Positions 16,806 to 25,036 are shown, counted from the stretch's first letter. The stretch is 64,000 bases of DNA from Acinetobacter radioresistens DSM 6976 = NBRC 102413 = CIP 103788 (GCF_006757745.1 NZ_AP019741.1:176232-240231); one strand, 5' to 3'. Program-made: numbers and translations. The notes: generated from the sequence alone by a model not told the origin.

Positions 16806-16991
16806 ATGGAGAGCATTATGCAGAACAATACGCAATTAGAGCCAAATGAAGTAATCTGGTGGGAAGGTTATAGCGCCTACAACGGCGAAGAAGAAGGTGA
16901 TAATCCTTATCCAGAAGGATCATTGGAATTTGAAATTTGGGATGATGGCTTTGAAGATGCGAAAGAAGATGAAGCACAGAAACTAAGATGA
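16806..16991 (+). CDS. Rmf/CrpP-like small acidic protein
   Basis: 61 residues from the ATG at 16806; an alternative ATG at 16818 has GGAG six bases upstream and may be the true start. The core WWEGYSAYNGEEEGDNPYPE then W-DDGFEDA fits the pattern G-x-x-A...NPYP...W-x-x-G-[FW] of the ribosome modulation factor / CrpP superfamily of short plasmid and phage proteins. E. coli RMF is basic and binds ribosomes; this one is strongly acidic, so ribosome binding should not be assumed. It follows the 16306-16791 gene by 14 bases. Confidence 0.5.
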   Translation: MESIMQNNTQLEPNEVIWWEGYSAYNGEEEGDNPYPEGSLEFEIWDDGFEDAKEDEAQKLR

Positions 16992-17055
16992 ATCAATAGA
17001 TTAGCTAATTTCATCAAACCTCAAACTCTATTAAACATCGATTAATGGGATACCC

Positions 17056-17373
17056 ATGAATAAATATGCTTTCGCCGTTATGCTTGTTTTAGGTACATTG
17101 AATACTACTGCTTGGGCCGACAATAATCATGCTTCTGACATCAAAAAAATGATGAATGAGCCTATCAAAAAATCAGATTCCGAAAACAGTAAATTAAGAG
17201 AAACTAAACAACACTTTTCAGAGGCGAGATCAGCATCTAAGGCAAAAGAGAACCAACCTGATGCCTTTTCAACATCAAAACCTGATGCCTGTGTTCGGCC
17301 AAAAGCTGATGTGTTTTCACAATCTAAAGCTGATGTACTTTCAAAACTTAAACCAGATACTTTTAATAAATGA
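17056..17373 (+). CDS. Exported small protein with octapeptide repeats
   Basis: 105 residues. Signal peptide MNKYAFAVMLVLGTLNTTAWA with probable cleavage at AWA-DN (after residue 21). The mature part is lysine/serine-rich and ends in about five units of an 8-residue repeat with pattern K-[PA]-D-[AVT]-[FCL]-S-x-x (QPDAFSTS, KPDACVRP, KADVFSQS, KADVLSKL, KPDTFNK). One cysteine is in the repeat array. Likely periplasmic; function unknown. ATGGGATACCC precedes the ATG. The repeat suggests recent expansion within the gene. Confidence 0.6.
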   Translation: MNKYAFAVMLVLGTLNTTAWADNNHASDIKKMMNEPIKKSDSENSKLRETKQHFSEARSASKAKENQPDAFSTSKPDACVRPKADVFSQSKADVLSKLKPDTFNK

Positions 17374-17389
17374 TCCGGAACGGAATATT

Positions 17390-17423
17390 AAAGGCTAAAG
17401 AACAGGTATCTTTAACCTTTTTT
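17390..17423. terminator. Terminator between convergent genes
   Basis: AAAGGCTAAAGA (17390-17401) pairs, with one mismatch, with TCTTTAACCTTT (17409-17420), followed by T-run. It separates the exported-protein gene from the convergent 17436-18158 gene. Confidence 0.6.
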
Positions 17424-17435
17424 CTTTATTTTTGA

Positions 17436-18158
17436 TCAGTAGTATCTTGGTGGTTCCAGTAAAAATCTAAAGCCTACATTATCATTCGGCCAGACCTTAA
17501 GCATCTTTTCAGCCAGAGCTTGTGCTTCATCATTTTTATTCACCGCATATAGAGCCAATACCATATTGTGAGCCAAGCGGAAAAATGGTCTATTCGCCAG
17601 AGAATAATAGTTAAGATAATAGTCCTTCGGTATGGTATCAATCAGTACGAAAGCTGCTTCCAATACTGGCATACCAACGGCGACCGCAGTTCGCGCATCT
17701 TTATTTTTTTCTCGGGCAATTAATGCACCTACCCAATGAGCATACCCATCTAAAAATTCTGGGTTGATTTTAGTTAGGGCCTTACACGATTGTAAGAGTA
17801 TTTCAAGTTCAGCATCATCTAAAGTGGTTAGATCACCTGTAGTTAAACCCAATACAAGGCCCAATGTTTCATCCAATTCTTCGGTTACATTAGACAAGGA
17901 TTCTTCATCGTCTACAGTAAATTCGGCTATTAATTCAGGTTTATAAAGACTGATCTTAAGTGAACCCAATAATGGTGTTGCTTGATCTTGGAAAGTGTTG
18001 GCAGCACATGTAGTCGCATGATGGAAATTTTCATAGCCGGATTCTTTGGCCGCGATCTCAAGAGCAAGTGCGTGCTTGATCCCTTGTTCGGTTTTTATTT
18101 GCTTTGCCTGTGATTTGATTTTGTTTAGAGCAGTCGTGGTTGTATCAATGTGCTTCAT
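17436..18158 (-). CDS. Unknown protein of the MKHI/KIKS family, paralogue 1
   Basis: 240 residues from the ATG at 18158, with AAGGA seven bases upstream; the ATG at 18176 lacks a site. Residues 1-50 (MKHIDTTTTALNKIKSQAKQ ... ALALEIAAKESGYENFHHAT) are clearly homologous to the start of the 20204-20878 protein; beyond ~55 the two diverge. The C-terminal part (GYAHWVGALIA, FFRLAHNMVLALYAVNKND) looks like TPR-type helical hairpins. The GYE-x-x-HHA motif is a variant of a motif shared by four proteins in the window. The gene has a conserved leader (18159-18388). Function unknown. Confidence 0.6.
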   Translation of the reverse strand: MKHIDTTTTALNKIKSQAKQIKTEQGIKHALALEIAAKESGYENFHHATTCAANTFQDQATPLLGSLKISLYKPELIAEFTVDDEESLSNVTEELDETLGLVLGLTTGDLTTLDDAELEILLQSCKALTKINPEFLDGYAHWVGALIAREKNKDARTAVAVGMPVLEAAFVLIDTIPKDYYLNYYSLANRPFFRLAHNMVLALYAVNKNDEAQALAEKMLKVWPNDNVGFRFLLEPPRYY

Positions 18159-18388
18159 GGAATATTCCTTTTTCAATGCAGCTTTTGACGCAGACTATCA
18201 GAAGCCACCATTAAAAAAGGCTACTACCAGAAATTTGATATTTCTCTTTTACCCGAAGGTAATTCGCCATGTCTGCGGCAGGGATTGAGCATCCCTGAAA
18301 GAACAGTATTAGAAATGCCGAAGAAACTCAATAAAAATTTGGTGCCTCGGTCCAAAACTTGAAAATTAATTTTTGGTAAAAACGTCCA
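18159..18388 (-). promoter_or_regulatory. Conserved 5' leader of paralogue 1, with compensated hairpin
   Basis: Homologous to 20879-21079. On the transcribed strand, TTACC-TTCG-GGTAA (18249-18262) forms a 5-bp stem with a UUCG tetraloop; copy 2 has TTACT-TTCG-AGTAA, a compensatory C-G to U-A change that keeps the stem. Next comes the invariant block GCCATGTCTGCGGC (plus strand 18266-18279) and a second hairpin AGGGAT/ATCCCT around TGAGC (18280-18296). A further shared block AACGTCCA lies at 18381-18388. Start-proximal sequence is also conserved. Candidate structured mRNA leader. Confidence 0.55.
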
Positions 18389-18483
18389 TTTTCCCTAACA
18401 TTCTCATTTGTTTACTTTTTTGTTTACTTTTAAAAATACTTTAAAGATATACATTGTTAAAACAATAACTTATAATCTTGGTG

Positions 18484-18504
18484 TTATGCGTATTGTACGC
18501 ATAA
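18484..18504. promoter_or_regulatory. Perfect inverted repeat before the integrase
   Basis: Arms TTATGCGTA (18484-18492) and TACGCATAA (18496-18504) around TTG, in the promoter region of the integrase, about 110 bases before its ATG. Could be an autoregulatory operator or an integrase arm site. Confidence 0.5.
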
Positions 18505-18615
18505 TACGGATGTCTATTTTAGTGAATATTGGAAAACTAGCAGGGTAATTAGCTTGCTCATTCACGTAGAAGCAATTTTGCAAAAGTGGCTTATTTTGGA
18601 AGGAAAAAAGGGTAT

Positions 18616-19797
18616 ATGCTGACAGAATCACAGCTCAAAAAACTTAAACCTAAAGATAAGCTGTATCAGGTTGCTTGTGGTGATGGCCTGAGTCTGGCAG
18701 TTGAACCAAGTGGAAAAAAATACTGGAAGCTGATCTACACTGATCCGAATGGAAAAAGAAAAACAAAACGTCTGGGGTCGTATCCGGACACAAATTTGCG
18801 AGAAGCCAGAAATCTCCAAAATGAATTTCAAGAAGAATTAGAAAATGAAGTCGCGCTGAATCAATTACTGACTTTTTCAAAAGTGGCCCATGAATGGTTA
18901 GATTTCAAAATCCAAAATTCTCTCGGGGACCGGCCGGCAAGTGGTGTACTTGAACTGGCAGAGAAATGTATCAAAAATGATTTAGAACCTATTATTGGTC
19001 ATAAACTATTTACCGATATTAAAAGACTTGACCTAGTAAAAGTTATTAGGAAAATAGAAAGTCGGGGTGTAAAAGAGCCTTGTAAAAAGGCTTGCAGTTA
19101 TTTAAATCAAATCTATGAATATGCAATTTCTATGGGTTATGCTGAATTAAATATCGCATCCAATTTAAATAAGATTTTGATTAAAACTAAAATTAAGCAG
19201 AATTATGCTTATTTAGACGGCGTAGAAATTAAAGATTTTTTCTCTAAAATTAATAGCTCTAATTCGCATCCAATAATCAAAAAGGCACTACAAATAAAAA
19301 CCCTTACTGGTGTTCGTGGTGCTGAATTAATTAATGCAAAAGTCAACGATTTTAATCTTGAAAAACGCTTATGGTATATTCCTGCTATTCAGGTTAAACA
19401 GTTTCGTAGAAAGGTTATTGAAGGCCATAAAATACCTGATTATGTGATCCCATTGTCTAAGCAAGCTGTTGAAATCATTGAATCTGCTATAGAGTGGTCA
19501 CATGGTAGTGAATATGTGTTTTCTAGTCCTATTCTTAAAAATAAGCCTATTCATTTTAATGCTTTAAATCGAGCTATTCGATTAATGGGCTATACCAAAA
19601 ATGATTTAACCTCTCATGGTTTACGATCCACAATGAGTACAGTTTTGAATGAATCAGATTTATTTAAAAGTGAATGGATTGAAGCTCAATTATCCCATAC
19701 TGATAAAAACTTGGTCCGTGGTACATATAATCATGCTGATTATATAAATCAAAGGGAAGGTATGATGCAATGGTGGGCTGACTATTTAATTAAGTAA
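18616..19797 (+). CDS. Tyrosine integrase with N-terminal DUF4102-like domain
   Basis: 393 residues from the ATG at 18616 (AAGGAAAAAAGGG precedes it); the in-frame GTG at 18586 is less likely. The N-terminal arm-binding domain has GDGLSLAVEPSGKKYWKL and RLGSYPDTNLREAR, as in P4-type island integrases. Core-binding helices lie near 85-190. The catalytic domain has Arg234 in TLTGVRGAEL, His334-x-x-Arg337 in SHGLRST, His361 in QLSHTDKN and nucleophile Tyr371 in RGTYNHAD. The full catalytic set suggests an active recombinase. It lies between the two MKHI/KIKS paralogues. No attachment-site duplication was recognised nearby. Confidence 0.93.
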   Translation: MLTESQLKKLKPKDKLYQVACGDGLSLAVEPSGKKYWKLIYTDPNGKRKTKRLGSYPDTNLREARNLQNEFQEELENEVALNQLLTFSKVAHEWLDFKIQNSLGDRPASGVLELAEKCIKNDLEPIIGHKLFTDIKRLDLVKVIRKIESRGVKEPCKKACSYLNQIYEYAISMGYAELNIASNLNKILIKTKIKQNYAYLDGVEIKDFFSKINSSNSHPIIKKALQIKTLTGVRGAELINAKVNDFNLEKRLWYIPAIQVKQFRRKVIEGHKIPDYVIPLSKQAVEIIESAIEWSHGSEYVFSSPILKNKPIHFNALNRAIRLMGYTKNDLTSHGLRSTMSTVLNESDLFKSEWIEAQLSHTDKNLVRGTYNHADYINQREGMMQWWADYLIK

Positions 19798-19844
19798 TCC
19801 CAAACTAATTAATCCTCCGTTAATAAATTGAATAACCAGACATC

Positions 19845-19871
19845 AAAAAGCCTCCAGAGTGGAGGCTTTTT
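19845..19871. terminator. Bidirectional terminator after the integrase
   Basis: AAAAAGCCTCC, loop AGAGT, GGAGGCTTTTT: a perfect 11-bp stem with A- and T-runs on its flanks. It separates the integrase from the convergent 19897-20163 gene. Confidence 0.85.
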
Positions 19872-19896
19872 GCTTTTAAACTTAACTGTTGAGTGT

Positions 19897-20163
19897 TTAA
19901 TTTAATGTTAAATTTTGAGCATTACACTGAACAATAATGTCTGCAAGACGTTCATCTGAATACTGTTCTAAACGCTCTGAACAGCTATCCACAAAACGTT
20001 CAATTGAACAAGCTTCACGGTGATCAAACGAATTTTTTACATTGCCACCGCGACTGGCATACACCACTTTGTTATCTTCATTAAAGCCTAGTACTACACG
20101 TTCTTGATTATTTGGTGTTTTGAATAACCAACCACGCTGTACATCATTCGCAGTAATTGCCAT
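19897..20163 (-). CDS. Unknown small protein
   Basis: 88 residues: MAITANDVQRGWLFKTP then ERVVLGFNEDNKVVYASRGG, probably a small beta-barrel of SH3-like type, followed by two helices with three cysteines (EACSIERF, DSCSERL, VQCNAQ). A good AAGGAAAAAA precedes the ATG. It follows the 20204-20878 gene by 40 bases on the same strand, so the two may be one operon. No family recognised. Confidence 0.55.
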   Translation of the reverse strand: MAITANDVQRGWLFKTPNNQERVVLGFNEDNKVVYASRGGNVKNSFDHREACSIERFVDSCSERLEQYSDERLADIIVQCNAQNLTLN

Positions 20164-20203
20164 TTAATTTTTTCCTTGTTGGGTTGTGGGGGTATAAGTT
20201 TTA

Positions 20204-20878
20204 TTAGAATCTGATTCCTACAGTATTGCCGCCCTGATCGGTTGAAGCAGCTCCTTGTGTATCATGCCATACGCCATTTATAACGACTACTTCTGGCATC
20301 CAGAATGAATGCTTTCCGACTTCTTTTAAGACATCCTCTACAGTCTTTAATTCGCCTATATCAAAAAATTTACAGAAGTTTAGCTCAGCCAAATAATCTA
20401 GGAATGATCGCAAATACTCTTTTGGGCTTTCTTCATCTTCACGCTCATATCGCTTCATATACAGATTTAAGAGCTTTTCAGTTTGCTTTACATTTGGTGG
20501 AGGGCAACGGACCACGACATTATTAATATTTAAGAGTTCAGATTCCATATCATCCATGGCAAACAGACATCCAGTAGCGAAATGGTCTGGTGCAGTTTCA
20601 AATGTCGCCTTAAGTGCAGTACGTTCTTTGAATATCGCATTGACCTGATTTCTAAATTCATCCGTTACTCTATATATTTCTGCTGCCTTATGTTGCTTGT
20701 TTTTATCTTCTAAGGTTTTGGCTGCACAAGTGACCGCATGATGATAATGCTCATAACCGGCTTCTTTGGCCGCTATATCGAGTGCTTTAGTGTGTTGGAT
20801 GTCTTGAGTTACTTTGATTTTTTTTGCGGTAGATTTGATTTTACTAATAGCTGTAGCAGTAGTTTTGATGTGCTTCAC
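20204..20878 (-). CDS. Unknown protein of the MKHI/KIKS family, paralogue 2 (GTG start)
   Basis: 224 residues starting at a GTG (20876-20878) with AAGGA upstream; the aligned codon of paralogue 1 is ATG. Residues 1-50 (MKHIKTTATAISKIKSTAKK ... TKALDIAAKEAGYEHYHHAV) match the 17436-18158 protein, while the remainder is unrelated in sequence, with many acidic residues and a C-terminal Gly/Asp tail (WHDTQGAASTDQGGN). The leader is also conserved. This pattern of a shared leader and N-terminus with a divergent body points to domain swapping. Function unknown. Confidence 0.6.
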   Translation of the reverse strand: MKHIKTTATAISKIKSTAKKIKVTQDIQHTKALDIAAKEAGYEHYHHAVTCAAKTLEDKNKQHKAAEIYRVTDEFRNQVNAIFKERTALKATFETAPDHFATGCLFAMDDMESELLNINNVVVRCPPPNVKQTEKLLNLYMKRYEREDEESPKEYLRSFLDYLAELNFCKFFDIGELKTVEDVLKEVGKHSFWMPEVVVINGVWHDTQGAASTDQGGNTVGIRF

Positions 20879-21079
20879 GGAATGATCCTTTTTTAAAGCA
20901 ACTTTTGATGCAGACTCTCAGAAGCCACTATAAAAAAAGGGATACTGGTTCTTAATAATTTTACTGCTCACTTACTCGAAAGTAATTTGCCATGTCTGCG
21001 GCCGGTATTGAGCTACCTCCAATGAATTTATGGGAAAGTAGCTTGAAAAGCAATAGATTTTTTTGAGCCAGAACGTCCA
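20879..21079 (-). promoter_or_regulatory. Conserved 5' leader of paralogue 2, with compensated hairpin
   Basis: Aligns with 18159-18388. On the plus strand the hairpin TTACT-CGAA-AGTAA is at 20972-20985, the invariant GCCATGTCTGCGGC at 20989-21002, and a second stem GGTA/TACC around TTGAGC at 21004-21017; AACGTCCA is at 21072-21079. The first stem differs from copy 1 by a paired change and the second keeps the TGAGC loop with a different stem. Confidence 0.55.
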
Positions 21080-21114
21080 GTATTACTACTATTTATAGTT
21101 TTATCACCAATTGA

Positions 21115-21594
21115 TTATGAGTCTGAATTGAGCCGTTTTATTTTCACAGCATTGTATTGCCAAGCTGCTTCACATAGATCATCGGTCTTAAGCTTCAATG
21201 CAGTTTCACCGCCTGAAAATGAGCCTACTTTTTTAACCTGTTCATCCACTTCACTTCTGAATGCTTCTCTAATCTCTTGTACTTGCATACCTCGAACGCC
21301 GTTGAAATCTTTACTCATACAGGGGAATAGTACGGCGTTTATCGTTCCATTGGAATCAACTTTATTATGTTCCATTAGGTCGAGCATCTGTATGATCTGG
21401 CGCTCAACAGGCGGTGGAATAGGTGAAAATAATATCGCGCCATAGGTTAGTATGCTGAAAGTAAATACAGTCGGGAATAAGGATTTAACTTTTGTAAATC
21501 TTCCTATTAATACCGCTATTACAAATCCTACGGCGATCGAAACTAGAATCGTTGCAAAAGTATGTGAATAAATAAAAAGTGAGAGGGTTTCCAT
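21115..21594 (-). CDS. Membrane protein downstream of parAB
   Basis: 159 residues. Two hydrophobic segments near the N-terminus (about 8-32 and 38-58) are followed by a soluble domain of ~95 residues with two cysteines (LFPCMSKD, DLCEAAW). GGAA lies before the ATG. It is last in a minus-strand series parA, parB, 21629-22291, this gene, with short gaps (15, 11 and 34 bases), so it may be co-transcribed with partition. No family recognised. Confidence 0.55.
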   Translation of the reverse strand: METLSLFIYSHTFATILVSIAVGFVIAVLIGRFTKVKSLFPTVFTFSILTYGAILFSPIPPPVERQIIQMLDLMEHNKVDSNGTINAVLFPCMSKDFNGVRGMQVQEIREAFRSEVDEQVKKVGSFSGGETALKLKTDDLCEAAWQYNAVKIKRLNSDS

Positions 21595-21628
21595 TCATAT
21601 TCCAAGTTGATCAACAGTAAAGAAAAGC

Positions 21629-22291
21629 TTAATCAGACGTTTTTTCACGAATATGAATGTGATCCAATTTCATAGGTAACGTAATCTTGTATTCATCAAC
21701 ATGAAGTTCGCCATTATTTCCTAAATACAAAAACAACCAATAAGGAAATTGTTCAGGAGGAATAGGAGTTTTGATTTGATCAACAAAACCCTTTTCACCC
21801 GCCCATACTTTATCCATATTTGCGACATGATCATTAATAAAAATATCATCTTGCTTATAGTTCAAACCATAATCATTAAGGCAGATTATCCCAAAGACAA
21901 CATCACTTATCGCCAAACGCAGTTTGTTATAGCTCTCTCTGGCGCTATCGATATTTTCTTCATGGAAACCTGAAAATACGATATTTGATGTTACATTAGA
22001 TAAGCATAAACATGCTTTAATCGTGTAAGCCATCCAGAACGATAGGCCATTTTGACTATGTTCTTGTGCAAGAGTAATTTGATCATGGGTGCGAAAATGC
22101 TTATAGGAAAAATAGAAATCCTTGTTAAGCTTCCGGATCGTAGCTTCTAGCTTATTGATAAAATGATGGCTCATTTCCTGATCAAACTGAAATTCTTTGC
22201 TCTCAATCGGGTAATCATCAGAAATTAAGGAATTAGCTAAAAGTCCACTTACTTCACCCAGAACATGAATGTTGTGCAACAACTTATCCAT
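21629..22291 (-). CDS. Unknown protein in the parAB operon
   Basis: 220 residues, soluble and largely helical (HHFINKLEATIRKLNKDFYF, LSFWMAYTIKACLCLSNVTS) with an N-terminal stretch that may pack as a four-helix bundle and a beta-rich end (NNGELHVDEYKITLPMKLDH). AGGAAA is seven bases before the ATG. It starts 11 bases after parB. Its place directly behind a partition pair suggests plasmid maintenance, but no known family is recognised. Confidence 0.55.
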   Translation of the reverse strand: MDKLLHNIHVLGEVSGLLANSLISDDYPIESKEFQFDQEMSHHFINKLEATIRKLNKDFYFSYKHFRTHDQITLAQEHSQNGLSFWMAYTIKACLCLSNVTSNIVFSGFHEENIDSARESYNKLRLAISDVVFGIICLNDYGLNYKQDDIFINDHVANMDKVWAGEKGFVDQIKTPIPPEQFPYWLFLYLGNNGELHVDEYKITLPMKLDHIHIREKTSD

Positions 22292-22302
22292 TTATTAATT
22301 TC

Positions 22303-23598
22303 CTATACTTTCGCTTCACTGAAAGGCAGGGTTTGGATCATTTCATAAATATCCGGTGTTTCTTCTTTGGATACATATTTCTTAAGATCGGGACCAAGCT
22401 CAATTAGGATTTCTTCAACTTCCTTACCTGATAAAATTTGCTGCAATACATTTGCTGCAAGTTTCAGAGAAGCCTCTTTATCATCCCCTTTTGATGCAGG
22501 GGAGGTAGTAGTAGGGGTAAGGGGAGTAGGGGAGTCTACAGACGGCGTACTACTCTGTTGTTGTGCAGCCGGATCGTGTTGAGATTCTTCCTCTGCTTCT
22601 GAATCATCTTCGTATTCATTGTCGTATGACGTTTGAATAGGCTTAGTTGCTGTTGTTTGCGCCGTAGGAGCTGTTTGCTGTGGTTCAGCTTCCTCTTTAA
22701 AGGCATTCGGTACAATGTCATCAGCAAGCGGTTTAGACGTATCTTGATCATGTGTCGCCGTTTCTTCTGTTTCTGGCTGAGTTTCCTGTATCGGATCAGG
22801 TTCAGCTTGCGACTCTGCCTCTGACTCAGGTGGTGCAGTTAAATCCTTAATGATCTGATTCAATGTTTTTTCATAAATCAGTTCTGGATCAAATTCACCT
22901 TGTTCATCTAGTGCATAAGGACGGATCACAGAAAGCCAATCGGCATGACCAAGTTCAATAAGCTTTGCGATACCAAGAATTACACGCTCAGATTTGATCT
23001 GTAATTCAATCACACTAAACTTATCATCTTCTGTAAGGAACTTATTAATACGATTCAAACGACTTGCTAAAGGAGCAGTAATCCCCATTTTTTCGGCGGC
23101 TTGAGTCTGTGAAACACCTAGTTCTAAATATTTGGCAAGTGTATTTGCCTTTTCGACAAGGTGCATATCAGAACGTACGTTATTTTCTGAGTACTGATAC
23201 GTGATCACATCTTCTTTCGTCTTGATAATACTTGGTGGAATATAGCTGAAATCATGTTCAGCAATACCTAGCAACTCAAGAGCGCGAAAGCGGTGTTCTC
23301 CTGCTAGTAGAACGTAGTCATAACCCTCTGGTACAGTATTTTCATCAATAGCAGGAGTAACTTTGCGGATTTCCACTAAGTTATGCAAACCTTCAATTTG
23401 GTAAGACTTAACAATACCATCGACAGTACTTTGATGTATCTTCAAACGAATCTGTTTTGATACATAAATCTTGCTTAAACTGACTTTAATGATCTGTTTT
23501 GTATTAAGCATTGAATCAGTCAGGTTGTCAGTAATACGGGAGCCTTTTGCAGCTACCGTATCACCTAACACCGCATTCAGATCGACCTTTTTTTTCAT
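22303..23598 (-). CDS. parB: ParB/Spo0J-family partition protein
   Basis: 431 residues. The ParB/sulfiredoxin-like nuclease-fold domain has VSLSKIYVSKQIR (about 39-51) and the CTP-binding motif GEHRFRA (100-106). A helix-turn-helix follows (LGVSQTQAAEKMGITAPLAS, about 156-175), which should bind parS. A long Glu/Gln/Pro/Thr-rich linker (about 255-370) precedes a short C-terminal dimerisation region. Family members are usually 280-330 residues, so the linker makes this one long. It lies 14 bases behind parA. It would load at parS and form a partition complex moved by ParA. Confidence 0.92.
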   Translation of the reverse strand: MKKKVDLNAVLGDTVAAKGSRITDNLTDSMLNTKQIIKVSLSKIYVSKQIRLKIHQSTVDGIVKSYQIEGLHNLVEIRKVTPAIDENTVPEGYDYVLLAGEHRFRALELLGIAEHDFSYIPPSIIKTKEDVITYQYSENNVRSDMHLVEKANTLAKYLELGVSQTQAAEKMGITAPLASRLNRINKFLTEDDKFSVIELQIKSERVILGIAKLIELGHADWLSVIRPYALDEQGEFDPELIYEKTLNQIIKDLTAPPESEAESQAEPDPIQETQPETEETATHDQDTSKPLADDIVPNAFKEEAEPQQTAPTAQTTATKPIQTSYDNEYEDDSEAEEESQHDPAAQQQSSTPSVDSPTPLTPTTTSPASKGDDKEASLKLAANVLQQILSGKEVEEILIELGPDLKKYVSKEETPDIYEMIQTLPFSEAKV

Positions 23599-23612
23599 TG
23601 GTCATGAACCCC

Positions 23613-24449
23613 TTATTGTTCTTCTTCAAGTTCGTCTTGGCGTTTCTCTTTACTTGCATTTAATCGGGTAGAGTGCAGACTAGAAATGATGTCCTGAATA
23701 GATTCACGTTTCTTGCTGCCTGAACTTAGACCTAACTTTTCATGAATTTCTAATAAAGCCTCAACATAAGCTTCTGTTACTTTTTCAATCTTACGTGGCA
23801 CAAAAGCATTACCGCCACGCTCATGCGCTTTAACGAATAGGCCAGAGTAAGGAATATAGGTACTCATTACATTCCAATCAGCGTTTTCTGGCAAAGATAT
23901 TACAGGATCAAGTAGGGTATGCACGTACGCCACACCTTTTTCACCGCCTTTAATATCTGATGGGAGTAGTAGTTTAGGTACATTCAGGTTGATGTTCTTA
24001 CCCATGAAGTTGATGAACTCCATCGTATCTTTAGTCGCATTCAAATCAAACTTAGATGCTTTGAGTGGAGTAACAATAAGGTTTACATGCGGCAAAATAT
24101 CTTTTAGGTACATGTGCGCCGTATCTTGCTTATAACCTACGAAACCGGCTGTATCAATCCAGATTTCATCCATATCGGCATCTTTCAGGCGCTTGATAAG
24201 CTCTGACGGCATCATATCGTTTGCCGGCGCTACCACTTGAGGTAGAACGTAGTCAAAATTCTTAATACGATCTTCGCGGCTATCGTCTTGCCATAAAGTA
24301 GCTGTACGCTGTGGATCACAGTCCAGAATAACTACGTTACGTGTCCCCTGAAACATTGAAGCAGTCGCAAGATTTAGAACATTTGTCGTTTTCGCTGATC
24401 CGCCTTTTTGCGAAACGACAAGGATAACTTTAGTTTGGTGTTTAGCCAT
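23613..24449 (-). CDS. parA: ParA-family partition ATPase
   Basis: 278 residues with the deviant Walker A box QKGGSAKTT (14-22; signature Lys15) at the extreme N-terminus, the switch region ILDCDPQRTATLW (about 40-52) and the later strand IWIDTAGF. There is no N-terminal helix-turn-helix, so it is a short type Ib-like or ParA/Soj-type ATPase. It ends in a basic/acidic helix (LNASKEKRQDELEEEQ). With ParB it positions plasmid copies on the nucleoid. First gene of the operon; candidate parS sites lie upstream. Confidence 0.93.
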   Translation of the reverse strand: MAKHQTKVILVVSQKGGSAKTTNVLNLATASMFQGTRNVVILDCDPQRTATLWQDDSREDRIKNFDYVLPQVVAPANDMMPSELIKRLKDADMDEIWIDTAGFVGYKQDTAHMYLKDILPHVNLIVTPLKASKFDLNATKDTMEFINFMGKNINLNVPKLLLPSDIKGGEKGVAYVHTLLDPVISLPENADWNVMSTYIPYSGLFVKAHERGGNAFVPRKIEKVTEAYVEALLEIHEKLGLSSGSKKRESIQDIISSLHSTRLNASKEKRQDELEEEQ

Positions 24450-24501
24450 TTTTTAGTACCTATTTAATATGTTAAGCCTTAATTTATTGATTTTGATCCA
24501 C

Positions 24502-24572
24502 TTGAGTATATATCAAAAGTTGGAATCCGTTTCATGCAGTTGAGTATATCTCAAAATATTGACTGTATCAAA
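24502..24572. promoter_or_regulatory. Candidate parS/operator cluster upstream of parA
   Basis: Three related sites: TTGAGTATATATCAA (24502-24516), TTGAGTATATCTCAA (24540-24554, arms TTGAG/CTCAA) and TTGA-N5-TCAA (24559-24571). They lie 50-120 bases before the parA ATG, between it and the divergent small gene. Repeated short palindromes here fit ParB-binding centromere or autoregulatory operator sites; no other such cluster was seen near parB. Confidence 0.55.
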
Positions 24573-24713
24573 TTTTAATACACCCTATTTTTATTTATTT
24601 TTAGTATATTTTTTGATTAATATCACAAAACATTAATGAAATATTAGTTTTTTGGTAAAAATAACGAAAATACTTATGTACTATTGGATCATGACCACAT
24701 CCGGATAAAGCTT

Positions 24714-24950
24714 ATGAACGTGATGTTCGCCTTTGATAGAGTTGAAGCCAGTAAACAGAGAATCCTTACAGTCGGGGATAGTAATTCTCTCGAAGGAATC
24801 ATTGAGAAATTCATGATTGCATACCACTTGGATTGTGGCCGCCTTGGTGAATATGAGTCTGATGCTGCTGCAATGTTGTATGAACTGGCTTTTGATCCGG
24901 ATACGGAATACAGCTATGTCACTATGTATATAGAAGAAAGAAGCCACTAA
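24714..24950 (+). CDS. Unknown small acidic protein divergent from parA
   Basis: 78 residues from the ATG at 24714; an in-frame TTG at 24684 is possible but less likely. Acidic, with a helical middle (SNSLEGIIEKFMIAYHLDCG) and a C-terminal YSYVTMYIEERSH. The start site is weak (GGATAAAG). Its stop codon overlaps the 5' arm of a strong terminator, which supports it being a transcribed gene. No family recognised. Confidence 0.5.
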   Translation: MNVMFAFDRVEASKQRILTVGDSNSLEGIIEKFMIAYHLDCGRLGEYESDAAAMLYELAFDPDTEYSYVTMYIEERSH

Positions 24951-24965
24951 TTGAGTGGCTTTTTA
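24941..24965 (+). terminator. Terminator overlapping the end of the 24714-24950 gene
   Basis: AAGCCACT (24941-24948), loop AATTG, AGTGGCTT (24954-24961), then T-run. The stop TAA spans 24948-24950. Confidence 0.75.
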
Positions 24966-25036
24966 GAGGGAAGTACAGGTAAACGCGCACGAGCCATCTG
25001 TACTGTCGGTATGGATGCTACGCTTAAGCATGGGAT

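Noticed and set aside
24974..25005. GTACAG ... CTGTAC inverted repeat near umuC, like a LexA box
   Set aside because: It lies at the 3' end of umuC, its arms are 20 bases apart, and the convincing operator is the palindrome at 26956-26978.
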